DNA of 16,724 nucleotides from Hyphococcus sp. (GTDB lineage: Bacteria; Pseudomonadota; Alphaproteobacteria; Caulobacterales; Parvularculaceae): contig BQJH01000031.1 of assembly GCA_021604605.1 (NCBI GenBank), positions 1 through 16,724 on the forward strand, written 5' to 3'. The first letter of the stretch is position 1. Each line of letters begins with the position of its first letter. The notes beneath the pieces are model-generated. The model worked only from the letters and a program-made list of their open reading frames with translations, was not told where the DNA came from and searched no databases. Shown here piece by piece: positions 14,839-16,724 of the stretch. The translations under genes and the position numbers were made by a program.

Positions 14839-16560
14839 ATGACGGTGGAGGGCGGAAGGGCGCGTAAACGCCACGCGCGTGTGGCTGTGTCGCGTCTCAC
14901 GGTCACGATTGTCCTCGCCAATATGATTGGCCTTGTCATCTTATTGTTGGGCTCTTTTGCGCTCACCCAATATCGCGATGGCCTGGTTCAGGCAAAACTT
15001 GAAGGCGTCAGAGCACAAGCTCAAATTATCGCTGATGTGCTTGCACAAGTGGCGATCGACGAAACATCGTGCCAGCCAGTTGATGAAGCGGATATCGCAC
15101 GACAGGGAGAGGAAACTTCTCTTTGTGCGCTGGCGTTGAGTCAGACTGATGTTCGCGAAGTTTTCAATAGGGTTTGGGATAGTTTTGAAGGTCGTGTGCG
15201 GATTTTTAATGCGCCTCAAACTTTTGACGACCCACCGGTCTCTAACGCCAGCATCTTACTTATTGAAGATGTGGTTCTGCGCGAAGACAGGATTGTTGCT
15301 GAAACTTTGCCGCCGATAGAAACGGAACAAACTCAGTCATTTTTTGATGCAGAGGGCTTCTGGCATGACTTTCTGGACTATTTTTCTAAAGGTTATCGCA
15401 ATCAGGCGGCGCATCGTTCGTTAGAAGCCGAGTTAAATGAAGCGCTGTCGTCTTCGCCTTTTGCCGAAGATCGCGGCGCCGCCTCTGTCAGAATTAATGA
15501 AGAAGGCGAGCTTGTGGTTTCTGTAACGGTGCCTATTCGTCGTGTGCAGGCGATTTACGGCATGGTGACAGCCGAAAGCGGTGGTATCGATTCGCTCGTA
15601 GAGGCGGCGAGGTTTGCGATTTTGCCATTCTTTGGTTTGGGGGTCGCTGCAGCAATTTTGTCCTCTCTGTTATTGACGGCAATGATTGCGCAGCCCATTC
15701 GCCAATTGGCGATTGCGGCTGATAAAGTCCGCGAGGGCATTGCTGCAGCGGGGCGTGCGCGTATTCCTGATTTTACCAATCGCAAGGATGAAATTGGCGA
15801 GCTATCAGGTTCGCTCAAATCGATGACGCAAGCGATTTACGCCCGTATTGACGCCATTGAAAGTTTTGCCGCTGACGTGGCGCATGAATTAAAAAACCCG
15901 CTGACGTCAATTCGTAGTGCATCTGAAACTCTTGAGATTGCAAAAACGCCGGAACAGCAAGCGAAGTTGATGTCTGTCATCCAAAAGGATGTGGCGCGTA
16001 TGGACCGGCTCATCACTGATATTTCCAATGCGTCCCGGCTTGATGCAGAACTTGCCCGTGAGACGCGAGAGGCAGTCGACCTGAACCGCCTGATCAAAGA
16101 TATTATATCTCTGTATAAAGAGTTGAAGAACGATGAGAATGCTCCTGTGACATTCAATGATCCGATCCAGGCGGTTTATGTCTTGGGCAATCCGTCTGCG
16201 CTGGGGCAGGTTGTGCGAAATCTTATAGATAATGCGCTGTCGTTTTGTCCCGCTGATGGATCGGTCCGGGTCTATCTCGAAGCGCCGACGCAACGTGCGT
16301 CTACTGCACGCATAATTGTCGATGATGATGGGCCGGGTATCCCGCCTGATACTCTGGAATCGATCTTTAAGCGGTTTTACACCAAGCGGGCGGCGGGCGC
16401 GGCCTTTGGCAATAATTCCGGGCTGGGTCTCGCTATTTCCCGCCAGATTGTTAACGCCCATGGTGGGCGTATTGTTGCTGAAAACCGGCTAGATGATCCG
16501 GGCGATCCAACCGGTAAGAGGCTTGGCGCCCGTTTCATCATCGAGCTTCCCTCAGAATAA
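14839..16560 (+). CDS. chvG: ChvG-type sensor histidine kinase
   Basis: The 573-residue inner-membrane kinase has membrane segment 1 at about 21-44, a periplasmic sensor region at about 45-257, membrane segment 2 at about 258-283, a HAMP domain (about 283-335), a dimerisation domain with phospho-His349 (VAHELKNPLTS), and an ATPase domain with N box NLIDNALSF (461-469), G1 box DDDGPGIP (495-502) and G2 box NSGLGLAISR (526-535). It phosphorylates ChvI. C78 and C96 in the periplasmic region could form a disulfide. It lies six bases after chvI and is co-transcribed. The next gene is a PTS EIIA 70 bases on; a short hairpin lies between. Confidence 0.94.
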   Translation: MTVEGGRARKRHARVAVSRLTVTIVLANMIGLVILLLGSFALTQYRDGLVQAKLEGVRAQAQIIADVLAQVAIDETSCQPVDEADIARQGEETSLCALALSQTDVREVFNRVWDSFEGRVRIFNAPQTFDDPPVSNASILLIEDVVLREDRIVAETLPPIETEQTQSFFDAEGFWHDFLDYFSKGYRNQAAHRSLEAELNEALSSSPFAEDRGAASVRINEEGELVVSVTVPIRRVQAIYGMVTAESGGIDSLVEAARFAILPFFGLGVAAAILSSLLLTAMIAQPIRQLAIAADKVREGIAAAGRARIPDFTNRKDEIGELSGSLKSMTQAIYARIDAIESFAADVAHELKNPLTSIRSASETLEIAKTPEQQAKLMSVIQKDVARMDRLITDISNASRLDAELARETREAVDLNRLIKDIISLYKELKNDENAPVTFNDPIQAVYVLGNPSALGQVVRNLIDNALSFCPADGSVRVYLEAPTQRASTARIIVDDDGPGIPPDTLESIFKRFYTKRAAGAAFGNNSGLGLAISRQIVNAHGGRIVAENRLDDPGDPTGKRLGARFIIELPSE

Positions 16561-16576
16561 TCCACAAAACTGTGGA
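16561..16576 (+). terminator. Short hairpin after chvG, weak terminator or processing site
   Basis: TCCACA-AAAC-TGTGGA forms a perfect 6-bp stem with a four-base loop directly after the chvG stop codon. It is followed by an AT-rich stretch (CTTATTCATTTTT) but not an immediate T run, so full termination is doubtful. It may attenuate read-through from chvIG into the EIIA gene. Confidence 0.35.
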
Positions 16577-16630
16577 CTTATTCATTTTTCCACGCACCAT
16601 AGTGGCTGAGTAATGATTCGAGGGAATGGA

Positions 16631-16724
16631 ATGATCGGACTTGTTGTCGTCACGCATGGACGCCTCGCAGAGGAGTTTCTCTCTGCGGCAGAGCATGTGG
16701 TCGGGCCGCAGGAGCGGGTAAAAG
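16631..16724 (+). CDS. PTS system mannose-type EIIA component (5' part only)
   Basis: Thirty-one codons are visible before the window ends. The N-terminus MIGLVVVTHGRLAEEFLSAA matches the EIIA-Man family (about 130 residues), with phosphorylatable His9 in VTHG. In alphaproteobacteria this protein is usually part of a regulatory, non-transporting phosphotransfer chain (EI-Ntr, HPr, EIIA) encoded beside chvIG with hprK and ptsH. The ribosome binding site GAGGG (16620-16624) is well spaced. Here it follows chvG by 70 bases with no hprK between; ptsH would be expected just beyond the edge. Confidence 0.88.
   Translation, partial: MIGLVVVTHGRLAEEFLSAAEHVVGPQERVK

Overview
This window reads as chromosomal DNA of an alphaproteobacterium of moderate GC content. 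The main evidence is a ChvI/ChvG-type two-component pair followed by a mannose-type PTS EIIA gene, and the block DUF455 / Bcp peroxiredoxin / DUF3971-AsmA-like protein / tyrS / anmK, a gene neighbourhood I associate with alphaproteobacteria. I cannot fix the order or genus. I see no rRNA, tRNA, CRISPR array, integrase or insertion sequence.

Left part (1-7239), mostly housekeeping. A minus-strand pair (a bcp peroxiredoxin and a ferritin-like DUF455 protein cut by the window edge) is joined by a TAATG overlap. A large inner-membrane-anchored AsmA/DUF3971 protein (+) faces tyrS (-) with no bases between their stop codons. anmK (anhydromuramic acid kinase, + strand) starts divergently from tyrS.

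Middle part (7361-11216), accessory and the most interesting. An AT-rich small membrane protein with two CxxC pairs (-) lies divergent to a three-gene + operon. That operon encodes a BlaI/MecI-type repressor, an M56 (BlaR1-type) membrane metalloprotease, and a secreted protein. The protease has no penicillin-binding sensor domain. Its periplasmic C-terminus is instead an array of 28-29-residue repeats, and the same repeat, better conserved (signature VHDVTPxF/Y), makes up most of the secreted protein. Two near-identical TTAC-N4-GTAA dyads sit directly upstream of the repressor start and suggest autoregulation. The transcript appears to end after a possible 25-codon gene, with a ribosome binding site complementary to the 16S rRNA tail over 12 bases, at a strong intrinsic terminator. 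I read this as a signal-responsive regulatory module whose sensor and secreted partner share a repeat fold. The ligand and regulon are unknown.

Right part (11240-16724). A FecA-like TonB-dependent receptor (-) has a Fur-box-like element over its -35 region, which suggests iron control. A pterin-4a-carbinolamine dehydratase (+) follows, then chvI-chvG (envelope/acid stress signalling) and the start of an EIIA gene. hprK, which I would expect between chvG and EIIA, is not there.
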